This document shows positions 16,633 through 25,674 of a stretch of 64,000 bases of DNA, piece by piece. Positions within the stretch are counted from its first letter, which is position 1. Every line of letters starts with the position of its first letter. Under the pieces are notes generated by a model. It searched no databases. It was given only the letters and a program-made list of their open reading frames with translations, and was not told the origin of the DNA. The position numbers and the translations under genes were made by a program. The DNA is from an uncultured Bacillaceae bacterium (GTDB taxonomy: Bacteria; Bacillota; Bacilli; Bacillales; Bacillaceae_L), in contig CANMHG010000009.1 in assembly GCA_947497585.1 (NCBI GenBank), positions 1-64,000 of the forward strand, given 5' to 3'.

Positions 16633-16661
16633 CTTTCATGAGAGTTGAAAGTCATTTTTAA
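16633..16661 (+). terminator. Terminator-like hairpin in the sulP leader
   Basis: GACTTTCA-N7-TGAAAGTC is followed by ATTTTT and lies 33 nt before the TTG start of the transporter. No gene of the same strand ends within 450 bp upstream, so it may attenuate the SulP transcript. Confidence 0.5.
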
Positions 16662-16693
16662 AAAATTATAGAAAAATAGGAAGAGGTGTTCTT

Positions 16694-18166
16694 TTGAACG
16701 TTCAGACAATTAAACAAGAGTGGTTTGGTAACATTAAGGGCGATACATTAGCGGGTATCGTTGTTGCCTTAGCATTAATCCCAGAGGCAATTGCCTTTTC
16801 GATCATTGCAGGAGTGGACCCAATGGTTGGTCTTTATGCTGCCTTCTGTATTGCTACAGTGATTGCATTTGTTGGTGGTAGACCAGCGATGATTTCAGGA
16901 GCAACGGGAGCGATGGCTCTTCTAATGGTGACCTTAGTTGCAGATCATGGCTTGCAATATTTATTTGCTGCAACGATACTAACAGGTATTTTGCAGATTA
17001 TTTTTGGGGTATTCAAGCTCGCTAGATACATGAAGTTTATACCACGTTCGGTTATGGTAGGCTTCGTAAACGCACTAGCTATTCTTATTTTTACCGCTCA
17101 ACTGACTCACTTTGTAGGAGAATCATGGCAAATGTATGCGATGGTTGCCGGTGCCTTAGCGATTATCTACATTCTCCCAAGGTTTACGAAGGTTGTACCT
17201 TCACCATTAGTGGCAATTATCGTTATATCAATTATTGCTATTATGTCCGGAAGTGGTGTCCGAACAGTTGGTGATATGGGAGAACTAACTCAAGCATTAC
17301 CGTTTTTTGCTATACCAACTGTTCCGTTTAATCTTGAAACATTATCGATTATTTTCCCTTATGCATTAGCATTAGCTATTGTAGGTTTGCTTGAAACGTT
17401 GTTAACGTCATCAATTGTTGATGATATGACAGATACAGACAGTGATAAAAACAAAGAAAGTCGTGGTCAAGGGATTGCGAACATCGTAACTGGATTTTTC
17501 GGAGGAATGGCAGGCTGTGCGATGATCGGTCAGGCCGTTATTAATGTTAAATCAGGGGCAAGAGGAAGACTTTCATCATTAGTTGCTGGTGTATTCCTAA
17601 TGTTCCTAATCTTAGTACTTGGTCGCCTTGTAGTACAAATTCCAATGGCAGCACTTGTTGGAGTCATGATCATGGTATCCATCGGTACATTTGATTGGTC
17701 TTCATTAAAGCAATTAAAGGTAGCACCGATTACGGATTCAATCGTAATGGTTGTTACAGTTGTTACCGTTGTGTACACTCATGATTTATCAAAAGGTGTT
17801 TTTGCAGGAATCATCTTAAGTGCCATTTTCTTTGTTGCTAAAATTTCAAAAGTACATGTAACAAGCGTACTCGCTGAAAATACTCAAAAGCGTATATATA
17901 AAGTAACAGGTCAAGTATTCTTTGCATCCGTTACTGACTTAGTAAATAGCTTTGATCTAAAAGAAGACATTAAACACGTTGAAATCGATTTTTCACAAGC
18001 TCATGTGTGGGATGACTCAGCCGTAGCTGCAATTGATAAAGTCGTTATTAAACTGAGAGAAAACAATACAGATGTGAGAATTATCGGGTTGAATGAACCA
18101 AGTTCTAATCTTGTAAATCGTTTAGCAGTTCATAACAAGCCAGGCGCTAAAGTTTCTGGTCATTAA
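16694..18166 (+). CDS. SulP family anion transporter with STAS domain, copy 1
   Basis: The protein is 490 aa. The membrane part (to about 390) has the SulP signature [23 protein letters not shown] and a [11 protein letters not shown] segment. The C-terminal ~95 residues form a cytoplasmic STAS domain ([37 protein letters not shown]), with the conserved Ser next to the DD pair. SulP members move sulfate, bicarbonate or other anions, often with Na+ or H+; the substrate is not evident. TTG 16694 is the start after AGAGGTG. It is followed by a terminator and uspA, and the arrangement is repeated at 20.4 kb. Confidence 0.9.
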   Translation: MNVQTIKQEWFGNIKGDTLAGIVVALALIPEAIAFSIIAGVDPMVGLYAAFCIATVIAFVGGRPAMISGATGAMALLMVTLVADHGLQYLFAATILTGILQIIFGVFKLARYMKFIPRSVMVGFVNALAILIFTAQLTHFVGESWQMYAMVAGALAIIYILPRFTKVVPSPLVAIIVISIIAIMSGSGVRTVGDMGELTQALPFFAIPTVPFNLETLSIIFPYALALAIVGLLETLLTSSIVDDMTDTDSDKNKESRGQGIANIVTGFFGGMAGCAMIGQAVINVKSGARGRLSSLVAGVFLMFLILVLGRLVVQIPMAALVGVMIMVSIGTFDWSSLKQLKVAPITDSIVMVVTVVTVVYTHDLSKGVFAGIILSAIFFVAKISKVHVTSVLAENTQKRIYKVTGQVFFASVTDLVNSFDLKEDIKHVEIDFSQAHVWDDSAVAAIDKVVIKLRENNTDVRIIGLNEPSSNLVNRLAVHNKPGAKVSGH

Positions 18167-18170
18167 AAAG

Positions 18171-18203
18171 AAAGGGTATACTAGTTTCTAGTATACCCTT
18201 TTA
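18171..18203 (+). terminator. Intrinsic terminator between sulP copy 1 and uspA
   Basis: AAAGGGTATACTAG and CTAGTATACCCTTT pair perfectly across TTT, with a short T tail. Read-through would be needed for co-transcription. Confidence 0.85.
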
Positions 18204-18222
18204 CATAATAGGAGGGGTATGA

Positions 18223-18633
18223 ATGTTCACAAAAATATTAGTTGCTTCTGATGGATCTAAACATGCGGTGAAAGCTGCTGAAAAAGCGGTTTATATAGCG
18301 TCGGCTAATTCAAATGCTGTGGTTGAGGTTGTCTATGTTGTTGACGCAGAAACGTCGAAGGCCGATGTATTACACAGTACGGATAAGGAATTAGCAAGAA
18401 AAGAAAGAATACTAGGTACAGAGCAAGTATTGAAAGAAAATAACCTAAATTATAAAGTAACTACGCTTCATGGTGAACCGGGCCCGAAAATTGTTGACTA
18501 CGCGAATTCAAACGAATTTGACTTAGTTGTGATTGGAAGTAGAGGACTTAATACACTTCAGGAAATGGTGCTAGGTAGTGTGAGTCACAAAGTGGCGAAG
18601 CGTGTTAACTGTCCTGTTTTAATTGTTAAGTAA
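18223..18633 (+). CDS. Universal stress protein UspA family, copy 1
   Basis: The protein is 136 aa, a single Usp domain. KILVASDGSKHAVKAAEKA is the N-terminal strand and nucleotide pocket. GSRGLNTLQEMVLGSVS carries the ATP-binding G-2x-G-9x-G(S) motif, and CPVLIVK closes the fold. It follows a SulP transporter, as do the two homologues at 21.8 and 22.4 kb, so a regulatory link with anion uptake is plausible. AGGAGGGG precedes the ATG. Confidence 0.92.
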   Translation: MFTKILVASDGSKHAVKAAEKAVYIASANSNAVVEVVYVVDAETSKADVLHSTDKELARKERILGTEQVLKENNLNYKVTTLHGEPGPKIVDYANSNEFDLVVIGSRGLNTLQEMVLGSVSHKVAKRVNCPVLIVK

Positions 18634-18649
18634 TTTCTTTTTAAAAAAG

Positions 18650-18679
18650 TTGCATGTTTTATAAAAGTTTAGTTATACT
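18650..18679 (+). promoter_or_regulatory. Sigma-A promoter for the tRNA-Asn region
   Basis: TTGCAT, 18 nt and TATACT lie just upstream of the tRNA-like fragment, so the fragment and tRNA-Asn are probably on one transcript. Confidence 0.6.
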
Positions 18680-18698
18680 ATTTTAGTGTAACTAATAT

Positions 18699-18770
18699 TC
18701 CGCAGTAGCTCAGTGGTAGAGCTCGTCCGAATATGCTTCTTGAGTAATCTTCAGCATACCGATCGAGCTG
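18699..18770 (+). pseudogene. tRNA-Asn 5'-half duplicate in a structured fragment
   Basis: The first 25 nt (18699-18723) are identical to the 5' end of tRNA-Asn at 18856-18880, covering acceptor strand and D arm. After that the sequence is unrelated but folds: AGCTCG pairs with CGAGCT and TATGC with GCATA around a ~17-nt loop. The 3' acceptor strand, T arm and anticodon arm are missing, so it cannot be a working tRNA. Confidence 0.7.
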
Positions 18771-18855
18771 CTACTTGGTTTATCTTCCTGAGATCGGGAT
18801 GATCGGAAATACAATATAAAAACTCGTAAACAAAATAACTTTTAATTACCACATA

Positions 18856-18930
18856 TCCGCAGTAGCTCAGTGGTAGAGCTATCGGCTGTTAACCGATCGG
18901 TCGCAGGTTCGAGTCCTGCCTGCGGAGCCA
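18856..18930 (+). tRNA. tRNA-Asn (GTT anticodon)
   Basis: The gene is 75 nt including encoded CCA. The acceptor stem TCCGCAG pairs with CTGCGGA, followed by discriminator G and CCA. The anticodon arm ATCGG-CTGTTAA-CCGAT gives anticodon GTT. The T arm GCAGG-TTCGAGT-CCTGC is canonical. Confidence 0.97.
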
Positions 18931-18941
18931 TACATATAATT

Positions 18942-18969
18942 AAAACCCATAGTGAATATGGGTTTTTTC
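18942..18969. terminator. Bidirectional terminator after tRNA-Asn
   Basis: AAAACCCATA-gtgaa-TATGGGTTTT has T and A tracts on both sides and serves the tRNA and the convergent gene ending at 18972. Confidence 0.88.
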
Positions 18970-18971
18970 TT

Positions 18972-19601
18972 TTATTCTTTCCTTACAGTTTTTATTTCGT
19001 CAATCATCCATCTTTCTTCTTGGTCTTTATTTAGTGTAGATTTAAACATGATAAATTGGTAATCATCTTTGAATTCTTCACCAGTACGGTAAGTTAAAAG
19101 CACTTTGTCTTTATCTATTCTGAATTCTTTCAGAGAAAGTATCATATTTGGCTTCCACTCAACTGCTTTACCATACATCCTAAATGACATGAAACATGGA
19201 CAATTACCTTCTCGGTCTATTGTACTGTAGCCGCTACCATGATTGAATGCGACTAAATCCCTCGCTTCTTTTATTGTACTTGCAGACTTATAAGATTCTA
19301 TCGTGTTCATTGCTTCTATAAAATCTTGATAAGCTAGCGATGTTTTTAAACCTACAATATCATCTTCTAAATTAGCGGTTTTCTCTACTAGTTCTTCATT
19401 TTCATTCAATAACTCTTCTGAAGTTTTCGAACTGTTTTCAAGTTTTTTTTCTAAAGAAGTAATATCTGCTACCAATTTTGCATTATCCTTTTCCAGGTTA
19501 TCTGCAACATCCGAGATACGTAGGTTATCGATAATAGCTAGTGTAGAAAATATGGCTAAAATGATTAACCCATATGTTTTTAAGTTCTTTTTCAAGTCCA
19601 T
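18972..19601 (-). CDS. Membrane-anchored coiled-coil protein, unknown family
   Basis: The protein is up to 209 aa. Residues 10-27 form one transmembrane anchor. Residues 32-90 are a heptad-rich coiled coil with many Glu/Lys/Leu. The C-terminal ~115 residues form a globular, probably extracellular domain with NCPCFMSFRMYG and VLLTYRTGEEF. The ATG at 19601 directly abuts GGAGGG; TTG at 19595 is better spaced and may be the true start. No family or function is recognised. It converges on the tRNA terminator and has the 52-bp array upstream. Confidence 0.7.
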   Translation of the reverse strand: MDLKKNLKTYGLIILAIFSTLAIIDNLRISDVADNLEKDNAKLVADITSLEKKLENSSKTSEELLNENEELVEKTANLEDDIVGLKTSLAYQDFIEAMNTIESYKSASTIKEARDLVAFNHGSGYSTIDREGNCPCFMSFRMYGKAVEWKPNMILSLKEFRIDKDKVLLTYRTGEEFKDDYQFIMFKSTLNKDQEERWMIDEIKTVRKE

Positions 19602-19624
19602 CCCTCCACTCTGATCGATACAGG

Positions 19625-20205
19625 CATAAACAATTATGAGCCCTCAAAACCCCGACTTTCGGAAAATGAGGTAACATAAACGAATTTATCAACCCTCAAA
19701 ACCCCGATATTCCGGAAGTGAGGTAACATAAACGGATTTATGCCCCCTCAAAATCCCGATTCTCGGAAAGTGAGGTCACATAAACGGATTTATGCCCCCT
19801 CAAAACCCCGATTCTCGGAAAATGAGGTCACATAAACGGATTTATGAGCCCTCAAAATCCCGATTCTCGGAAAGTGAGGTAACATAAACGGATTTATGCC
19901 CCCTCAAAACCCTGATTCTCGGAAAATGAGGTCACATAAACGGATTTATGAGCCCTCAAAATCCCGATTCTCGGAAAGTGAGGTCACATAAACGGATTTA
20001 TGCCCCCTCAAAACCCTGATTCTCGGAAAATGAGGTCACATAAACGAATTTATGAGCCCTCAAAACCCTGATTCTCGGAAATGAGGTCACATAAACGAAT
20101 TTATGAGCCCTCAAAATCCCGATTCTCGGAAAATGAGGTCACATAAACGAATTTATGAGCCCTCAAAATCCCGGTTTTCCGAAAACGAGGTCACATAACC
20201 GGAAT
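19625..20205. repeat. Tandem array, about 11 copies of a 52-bp unit
   Basis: CCCTCAAAA recurs about every 52 bp from 19641 to 20160. The unit reads roughly GGTCACATAAACGAATTT, ATGAGCCCTCAAAA, CCCCGATTCTCGGAAAATGA. It contains two small dyads, CATAAA/TTTATG and CCGA/TCGG. Copies differ by few substitutions. Nothing in it suggests coding. It lies upstream of both the coiled-coil gene and sulP copy 2. Confidence 0.95.
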
Positions 20206-20372
20206 GTTGAATAGACCTCGACTATTACCTATAGCAATGTTTAATACATATACGATTGTAAAGTTAAAATGTTTCAGAATATTCACTTCGAAATGGTCTT
20301 TTACAACTATCATTCATTTCCTCCACCCGATTGGGAACAACTAATAGTACTAATTTTAAAAGGGTGAAAGGT

Positions 20373-21815
20373 ATGACTGAAAGAGAATCTTGGTTTGGTA
20401 ATATTAGAGGAGATGTATTGTCAGGGATTGTTGTTGCATTGGCACTTATTCCAGAAGCGATTGCCTTTTCGATTATTGCTGGGGTGGATCCAATGGTAGG
20501 GCTATATGCATCGTTTGTAATTGCGGTCGTCATTGCTTTTGTTGGTGGCAGACCTGGTATGATATCAGCCGCAACTGGAGCAATGGCATTATTAATGATT
20601 GATTTAGTTAGAGATTATGGACTCGACTACCTATTGGCCGCCACTATCCTAACAGGGATTATTCAAATTATATTTGGTGTAGCAAAATTGGCCAAGTTTA
20701 TGAAGTTCATTCCTCGTTCGGTGATGGTTGGCTTTGTAAATGCTCTTGCTATCTTAATCTTTACCTCTCAGCTTCAGCATTTTGTTGGGGAAGGCTGGGA
20801 GATGTACTTAATGGTAATTGGGGCTCTAGCTATTATTTACTTATTACCTTATTTAACAAAGTTAATTCCCTCTGCATTAGTTGCGATTGTTGTGATAACA
20901 GCCATTGCAATGTTTACGGGAAGTGAAGTGAGAACTGTTGGTGATATGGGTCAGTTAACACGAGCATTTCCAAGCTTTCTCATTCCACAAGTTCCATTAA
21001 ACTTTGTAACGCTAGCAATCATCCTACCTTACTCAATTGGGTTAGCGGTTGTCGGATTAGTTGAAACCTTATTGACTGCGACTATTGTTGATGATATGAC
21101 AGACACACCTAGTAATAAAAACAGGGAGTCAAGAGGACAGGGGATTGCCAATATTGCAGCAGGATTTTTTGGAGGAATGGCTGGTTGTGCGATGATTGGT
21201 CAATCGGTCATCAATGTAAAGTCTGGGGGAAGAGGAAGACTTTCTGCGTTGGTAGCTGGTGTATTTCTTATTCTTTTGATTGTCTTTTTAGGTGATATTG
21301 TAGCACGTGTCCCTATGGCAGCTCTAGTCGGTGTCATGATTATGGTATCAATCGGAACGTTTGATTGGAATTCATTAAGAACATTAAGAATTGTCCCTAT
21401 TACGGATACCGTCGTTATGCTTGTAACGGTTGGTACTGTTATATTTACACATGATCTTTCAAAAGGAGTTTTTGCGGGTGTTCTTTTAAGTGCCATTTTC
21501 TTTGTATCAAAAATTTCAAAGGTCAAAGTGACGAAAATAATTAAAGCAAATAAAGTGATCTATGAGTTTAAAGGAGAACTGTTTTTTGCATCTGTATCAG
21601 AGGTGCTAGAGTCATTTGATTACAATATTGGAGAAAAAAAAGCAGTTATTCTTGATTTAAATAAATCACACCTATGGGATGACTCTTCAGTTGCCGCCAT
21701 TGATAAAATTGTTTATAAATTTGAAGAGAAAGGTATAAATGTCGAGTTATTAGGTTTAAATAAATCTAGTTCAGAACTTATCGAAAAGCTAAGTCGGAAG
21801 CTTAGTGCACATTAG
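20373..21815 (+). CDS. SulP family anion transporter with STAS domain, copy 2
   Basis: The protein is 480 aa and closely similar throughout to the SulP protein at 16.7 kb (both have WFGNIxGD near the start, the [21 protein letters not shown] signature, NVKSGxRGRLS and a STAS domain with [14 protein letters not shown]). ATG 20373 aligns with the start of copy 1 and follows a GGTGAAAGG site; the frame opens 14 codons earlier. It is followed by uspA 15 nt downstream with no terminator, so these two are one operon, unlike copy 1. The pair looks like a duplication; similarity falls mainly in the STAS domains. Confidence 0.9.
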   Translation: MTERESWFGNIRGDVLSGIVVALALIPEAIAFSIIAGVDPMVGLYASFVIAVVIAFVGGRPGMISAATGAMALLMIDLVRDYGLDYLLAATILTGIIQIIFGVAKLAKFMKFIPRSVMVGFVNALAILIFTSQLQHFVGEGWEMYLMVIGALAIIYLLPYLTKLIPSALVAIVVITAIAMFTGSEVRTVGDMGQLTRAFPSFLIPQVPLNFVTLAIILPYSIGLAVVGLVETLLTATIVDDMTDTPSNKNRESRGQGIANIAAGFFGGMAGCAMIGQSVINVKSGGRGRLSALVAGVFLILLIVFLGDIVARVPMAALVGVMIMVSIGTFDWNSLRTLRIVPITDTVVMLVTVGTVIFTHDLSKGVFAGVLLSAIFFVSKISKVKVTKIIKANKVIYEFKGELFFASVSEVLESFDYNIGEKKAVILDLNKSHLWDDSSVAAIDKIVYKFEEKGINVELLGLNKSSSELIEKLSRKLSAH

Positions 21816-21830
21816 AAAGGAGGGATAGAT

Positions 21831-22250
21831 TTGTTCAAAAATATCGTATTAGCCTGGGACGGTTCAGAGCATTCTTCAAGAGCGGTGGATAAGGCAATCG
21901 AGATTGCAAAATGCGATAAAGATTCAAAGGTTATTGTTGTTTTTGTAAGAGATTCTTCAAAAGCTAAATCTGAGGTTCTTCAAAATTGGAACACCATTGA
22001 TGTAACGAGTACTAAAGAACAAAAACTAAAAAGAATTGAAGATAGAGTGAAACAGGAAAATATCGACTATGAGCTTAAGGTATTACAGGGTGAACCTGGC
22101 CCAGCCATTGTAGAATACGTAAATAAAAATGAGTTCGATGTTGTGATTGTAGGTAGTAGAGGACTAAATGCCCTTCAGGAAATGGTGTTAGGTAGTGTAA
22201 GCCATAAGATCGCTAAGAGAGCGAATTGTCCGGTATTAATAGTGAAGTAA
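21831..22250 (+). CDS. Universal stress protein UspA family, copy 2
   Basis: The protein is 139 aa: NIVLAWDGSEHSSRAVDKA at the N-terminus, ELKVLQGEPGPAIVEYV in the middle, and the nucleotide motif GSRGLNALQEMVLGSVS near the end. TTG 21831 is the start behind AAGGAGGG. It is the second gene of the sulP-2 operon. It is closer in its C-terminal half to the other two Usp proteins here than in its middle. Confidence 0.92.
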   Translation: MFKNIVLAWDGSEHSSRAVDKAIEIAKCDKDSKVIVVFVRDSSKAKSEVLQNWNTIDVTSTKEQKLKRIEDRVKQENIDYELKVLQGEPGPAIVEYVNKNEFDVVIVGSRGLNALQEMVLGSVSHKIAKRANCPVLIVK

Positions 22251-22264
22251 ATCATTTTAAAAAA

Positions 22265-22304
22265 ACCTTAGTGAGTACATCAAATCCACTAAGGTATATT
22301 TTTT
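22265..22304 (+). terminator. Intrinsic terminator after uspA copy 2
   Basis: ACCTTAGTG and CACTAAGGT pair across 13 nt and are followed by ATATTTTTT. Confidence 0.85.
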
Positions 22305-22314
22305 GAATATTTCA

Positions 22315-22328
22315 TGAAAGCGCTTTAT
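22315..22328. promoter_or_regulatory. cre-like palindrome upstream of uspA copy 3
   Basis: TGAAAGCGCTTTAT contains the perfect palindrome AAAGCGCTTT and resembles the CcpA site consensus except at its last two bases. It lies 53-66 bp before the start codon. Confidence 0.35.
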
Positions 22329-22380
22329 ATTTACAATATTTCATTGTATAATTTTTGAAAAAGGAGAGAAGGGATAGGAT

Positions 22381-22800
22381 TTGTTTAAAAGAATTCTAGT
22401 AGCCTCAGATGGATCTATACACTCTCTTAGAGCGGCACAAAAAGCAATTGAATTAGCAAAAATAGATAGAGATTCTAAAATTGATATTTTATATGTTGTT
22501 GATGGAAAAAGTTCAAAGCAGGATGTATTACGTAACTGGGATTTAGGTAAGGTTAGTGAGCAGAGACAAGGGAAACTCCAAGCGATAAAAGATAAAGCAA
22601 ATGAAGCAGGAATTAACTATGAAATCTCAATTGTAAGAGGAGAACCTGTACCAAAGATTTTACAGTTTGCAAAAGAGATTCAAACTGATGTTATTGTATT
22701 AGGTAGTAGAGGTCTAAATTTATTACAAGAAATGGTTCTTGGGAGTGTTAGTCACCAGGTTGCTAAGAAAGCAAAATGTCCGGTTATGATCGTAAAATAA
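22381..22800 (+). CDS. Universal stress protein UspA family, copy 3
   Basis: The protein is 139 aa, with RILVASDGSIHSLRAAQKA at the N-terminus and GSRGLNLLQEMVLGSVS as ATP-binding motif. TTG 22381 follows AAGGAGAG. It has its own upstream region with a cre-like palindrome and a terminator behind, so it is expressed separately from the sulP-2 operon. All three Usp copies keep the ATP-binding glycines. Confidence 0.92.
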   Translation: MFKRILVASDGSIHSLRAAQKAIELAKIDRDSKIDILYVVDGKSSKQDVLRNWDLGKVSEQRQGKLQAIKDKANEAGINYEISIVRGEPVPKILQFAKEIQTDVIVLGSRGLNLLQEMVLGSVSHQVAKKAKCPVMIVK

Positions 22801-22849
22801 GATTTTGTGTGTATTTAATTATTTGAAAATTTAGTTAATTATACATTTA

Positions 22850-22884
22850 AAGAGTAATGAGGCAATGCTCACTACTCTTTTTTT
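22850..22884. terminator. Terminator between uspA copy 3 and the RNase J gene
   Basis: AAAGAGTA-aTGAG and CTCAcTACTCTTT form a stem with one mismatch, then T-rich sequence. It separates convergent genes. Confidence 0.75.
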
Positions 22885-22892
22885 CATGTAAT

Positions 22893-24536
22893 TTAATTAC
22901 GTAGATCAATAAATTTAGTAATAATAAGTGGATTACGTCTTGTTTTATGATAGATAAAATCGGAAAGCTTCTTCCTAAGATTGTATTCGCTTATAGAACT
23001 GTGTTGTAGTTCATTAGTAACTGCTTGTCTAATATCTTTCATAAGTTCGACTGAATCTCTTATGAAAACAAAGCCCCTAGAAATTAGTTGCGGTTCACCA
23101 ATGATTTTTCCTTCTTTTCTTAAGATAAAAATAGAAAGCATACCATGTTCTGATAAAGCCTTTCGTTCTTGAAGAACACTTCTCCCGATTTCCCCGATGC
23201 TATCTCCGTCTATGTATACAGAATTAGCAGGTACTTTACTACCAATAAATGCGTTATAATCATTGATCTCTAATACATCACCGTTATCCATTAGGAAGGT
23301 GTTTTCTTTCGGAATATCACATTGAATAGCAAGTGATTGATGCATTTTTTGCATTTTATATTCTCCGTGAATCGGTAAAAAATATTTAGGATTCATTAGA
23401 CGAATCATTAATTTCTGTTCCTCTTGGGCTCCATGACCTGAAGTGTGAATGTGACTTAATTTGTGACTAATTACTTCTGCACCTGCCCTTGCCAATTTAT
23501 CGATTACTCGATTCACTGCAATCCCGTTGCCAGGAATCGGAGAGGAAGAGAAGATGATTGTATCTCCAGGCATCACATTAATGTGTCTATGTCGTCCCTC
23601 GGCAATTCTGGATAATGCTGCAAATGGCTCACCTTGGCTGCCAGTACATAGAATTGTTACTTCATTAGCAGGATATTCTTTTATGTCATTAAGTGTAATA
23701 AAAGTTCCAGGTGGTGCAGTTACATAGCCTAATTCTCTAGCTAATGTGATGTTTTTTTCCATACTTCTTCCTATCAAACAAACTTTTCGATTAGTTTTAA
23801 CAGATGCATTGATTGCCTCTTGTAGTCGATAGATGTTTGAAGCAAAGGTTGCAAATATGACGCGTCCAGGTTGTTTCTGAATAATATCTAGGATGTTCCT
23901 ACCTATTAATTGTTCAGAAATGGAAAAACCAGGTTTTTCACTATTTGTGCTATCTGATAGTAGACAAAGCACACCATTCTTTCCTATCTCACCCATTCTA
24001 ATTAAATCAGGTTCTTGTCCAACAGGAGAGAAGTCGAATTTGAAATCACCTGTATGAACAACTTTTCCTAAAGGAGTATCGACTACAATTCCAAATGAAT
24101 CAGGAATACTATGGGTAGTTGCAAAGAAAGAGATACTTAATTCATTTAAAGCTACAATGGTGTCGTGAGATATTTCATGTAAAGTAGCCCCTCGTAGAAG
24201 ATTGTGTTCTTCTAATTTTGCTTTAATTAATCCTAGTGCAAGCTTCCCTGCATAAATTGGTACATTTAAACTTTTTAATAAAAAAGGAATGCCTCCGATA
24301 TGATCCTCATGGCCATGAGTTATGAATAAGCCTTTCACTTTAGAGGCATTCTCAACCAGATAGGTATAGTCTGGAATAATGTAGTCTATACCAAAGAGCT
24401 CATTATCAGGAAACCGAATTCCAGAATCAATGATAATGATTTCATTTTTGTATTCTACTACGTACATGTTTTTACCAACTTCCCCTAGGCCACCCAAGGG
24501 AATGATTTTTACATTTGCTGTGTTTATTTCTGTCAT
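22893..24536 (-). CDS. Ribonuclease J family protein
   Basis: The protein is 547 aa. The metallo-beta-lactamase core carries the zinc motif HGHEDH at 74-79, HTGDFKFD further on, and the beta-CASP region (CTGSQGEPFAALSRIA, HIHTSGHG). A C-terminal RNase J domain follows (YIDGDSIGEIG, LRKKLSDFIYHKTRRNP). RNase J has 5'-3' exonuclease and endonuclease activity in mRNA decay and rRNA maturation. I start at ATG 24536 behind GGAGG; an ATG four codons upstream overlaps that site. Bacilli normally carry J1 and J2 elsewhere, so this may be a further paralogue; rnjA or rnjB cannot be chosen here. Confidence 0.9.
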   Translation of the reverse strand: MTEINTANVKIIPLGGLGEVGKNMYVVEYKNEIIIIDSGIRFPDNELFGIDYIIPDYTYLVENASKVKGLFITHGHEDHIGGIPFLLKSLNVPIYAGKLALGLIKAKLEEHNLLRGATLHEISHDTIVALNELSISFFATTHSIPDSFGIVVDTPLGKVVHTGDFKFDFSPVGQEPDLIRMGEIGKNGVLCLLSDSTNSEKPGFSISEQLIGRNILDIIQKQPGRVIFATFASNIYRLQEAINASVKTNRKVCLIGRSMEKNITLARELGYVTAPPGTFITLNDIKEYPANEVTILCTGSQGEPFAALSRIAEGRHRHINVMPGDTIIFSSSPIPGNGIAVNRVIDKLARAGAEVISHKLSHIHTSGHGAQEEQKLMIRLMNPKYFLPIHGEYKMQKMHQSLAIQCDIPKENTFLMDNGDVLEINDYNAFIGSKVPANSVYIDGDSIGEIGRSVLQERKALSEHGMLSIFILRKEGKIIGEPQLISRGFVFIRDSVELMKDIRQAVTNELQHSSISEYNLRKKLSDFIYHKTRRNPLIITKFIDLRN

Positions 24537-24737
24537 TTTATCCTCCATTTATGATCTATTGCTACTTAAGACTATTTTAATTCATTTATGAATTTTTAGA
24601 GAAATTTTGAAGTGAAGAGGGGGAAAAGGAGGGAACTATTTTTTTGTATATTAAAGCAATTCCATTTGTAATTGCTCTGTTCTCCGTAAAATAAATGTAA
24701 TTACATTATAGATGGGAATAATGAATGCGTCAAAAAT

Positions 24738-24771
24738 AAATGGAGTGTAATAAACTTTACACTCCATTTTG
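24738..24771. terminator. Terminator downstream of the SDR gene
   Basis: TGGAGTGTAA and TTACACTCCA pair across 6 nt. A-rich flanks on the plus strand suit termination of the minus-strand SDR gene. Confidence 0.8.
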
Positions 24772-24778
24772 TATTGTT

Positions 24779-25534
24779 CTATAACGAAGCCTGCCAGCCG
24801 CCATCAACATAAACAGTGTGACCATTCACATAATTTGACGCTTCAGATGCTAGATAAATAGCTGTTCCAATCAATTCCTCAGGTTTTCCCCATTTTTGTA
24901 ATGGAACTTCACTTTTTACCCATTTATCAAACTCAGGATCGTCTACAAGCTTTTGTGTTAAATCGGTAATAAAATAGCCAGGTCCGATTGCATTTGTTTG
25001 AATATTGTAAGGTCCCCACTCAGTTGCCATCGACTTTGTTAACATTTTTAGTCCACCTTTTGCCGCAGAATAATTTCCAATGCTTGGACGGGCCTTCTCT
25101 GCATTTAGTGAAGTAATATTGATGATTTTTCCTTTACGACGAGTTTTCATATATTTAAACACACATTGCGAAATATAAAATACAGAGTTCAAGTTCACGT
25201 CAATAACAGTTTCCCAGTCCTCCATTGTCAACTCTTCAAGGGGTCCACGACGTTGAATTCCAGCATTATTGACTAATACGTCGATTGGTCCAACTTCTGC
25301 TTCAATTTTATCAACAGCCTCTGCAACAGCTGTTTTATCACAGACGTCGAAGGCATAGCCGAAAGTAGAGCCCTCAAGTGATTGAACAGCTTGCTTCACC
25401 TGTATTGGATCTCTGCCGTTTAAAATAACCTTTGCTCCAGCTTGTGCAAAACCCTTTGCAAAGCTTAAACCAAGTCCACGGGTTGAACCAGTTATTAGCA
25501 CCACTTTATCTTTTACACTAAATAAATCTATCAT
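24779..25534 (-). CDS. SDR oxidoreductase, gluconate 5-dehydrogenase-like
   Basis: The protein is 251 aa, a classical short-chain dehydrogenase. TGSTRGLG near residue 16 is the NAD(P) Rossmann motif. NNAGIQRRGPLEEL, with the QRR element typical of gluconate 5-dehydrogenases, follows. The catalytic Ser is in ITSLNA and the YSAAK tetrad supplies Tyr and Lys. GPGYFITDLT and VDGGWQASL close the fold. Substrate could be 5-ketogluconate/gluconate or 2-keto-3-deoxygluconate, which would fit the sugar-acid locus 4 kb away, but this is inferred. It is monocistronic. Confidence 0.85.
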   Translation of the reverse strand: MIDLFSVKDKVVLITGSTRGLGLSFAKGFAQAGAKVILNGRDPIQVKQAVQSLEGSTFGYAFDVCDKTAVAEAVDKIEAEVGPIDVLVNNAGIQRRGPLEELTMEDWETVIDVNLNSVFYISQCVFKYMKTRRKGKIINITSLNAEKARPSIGNYSAAKGGLKMLTKSMATEWGPYNIQTNAIGPGYFITDLTQKLVDDPEFDKWVKSEVPLQKWGKPEELIGTAIYLASEASNYVNGHTVYVDGGWQASL

Positions 25535-25674
25535 AACTTATGTCCTCCTTAGTTTTATATGTATTTTTAAATGTATCACAATTCAGAAGAAAAGGAATCC
25601 CTTCAGAGTTTAAAGTATCCATCATAAGGGAATAGTAAAATGGGACTCTACTACTATTTGAAAGGAGAATACAT

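Noticed and set aside
19625..20205. Tandem repeats as a CRISPR array
   Set aside because: The full 52-bp unit repeats without unique spacers, and no cas genes are present. The same holds for the other arrays.
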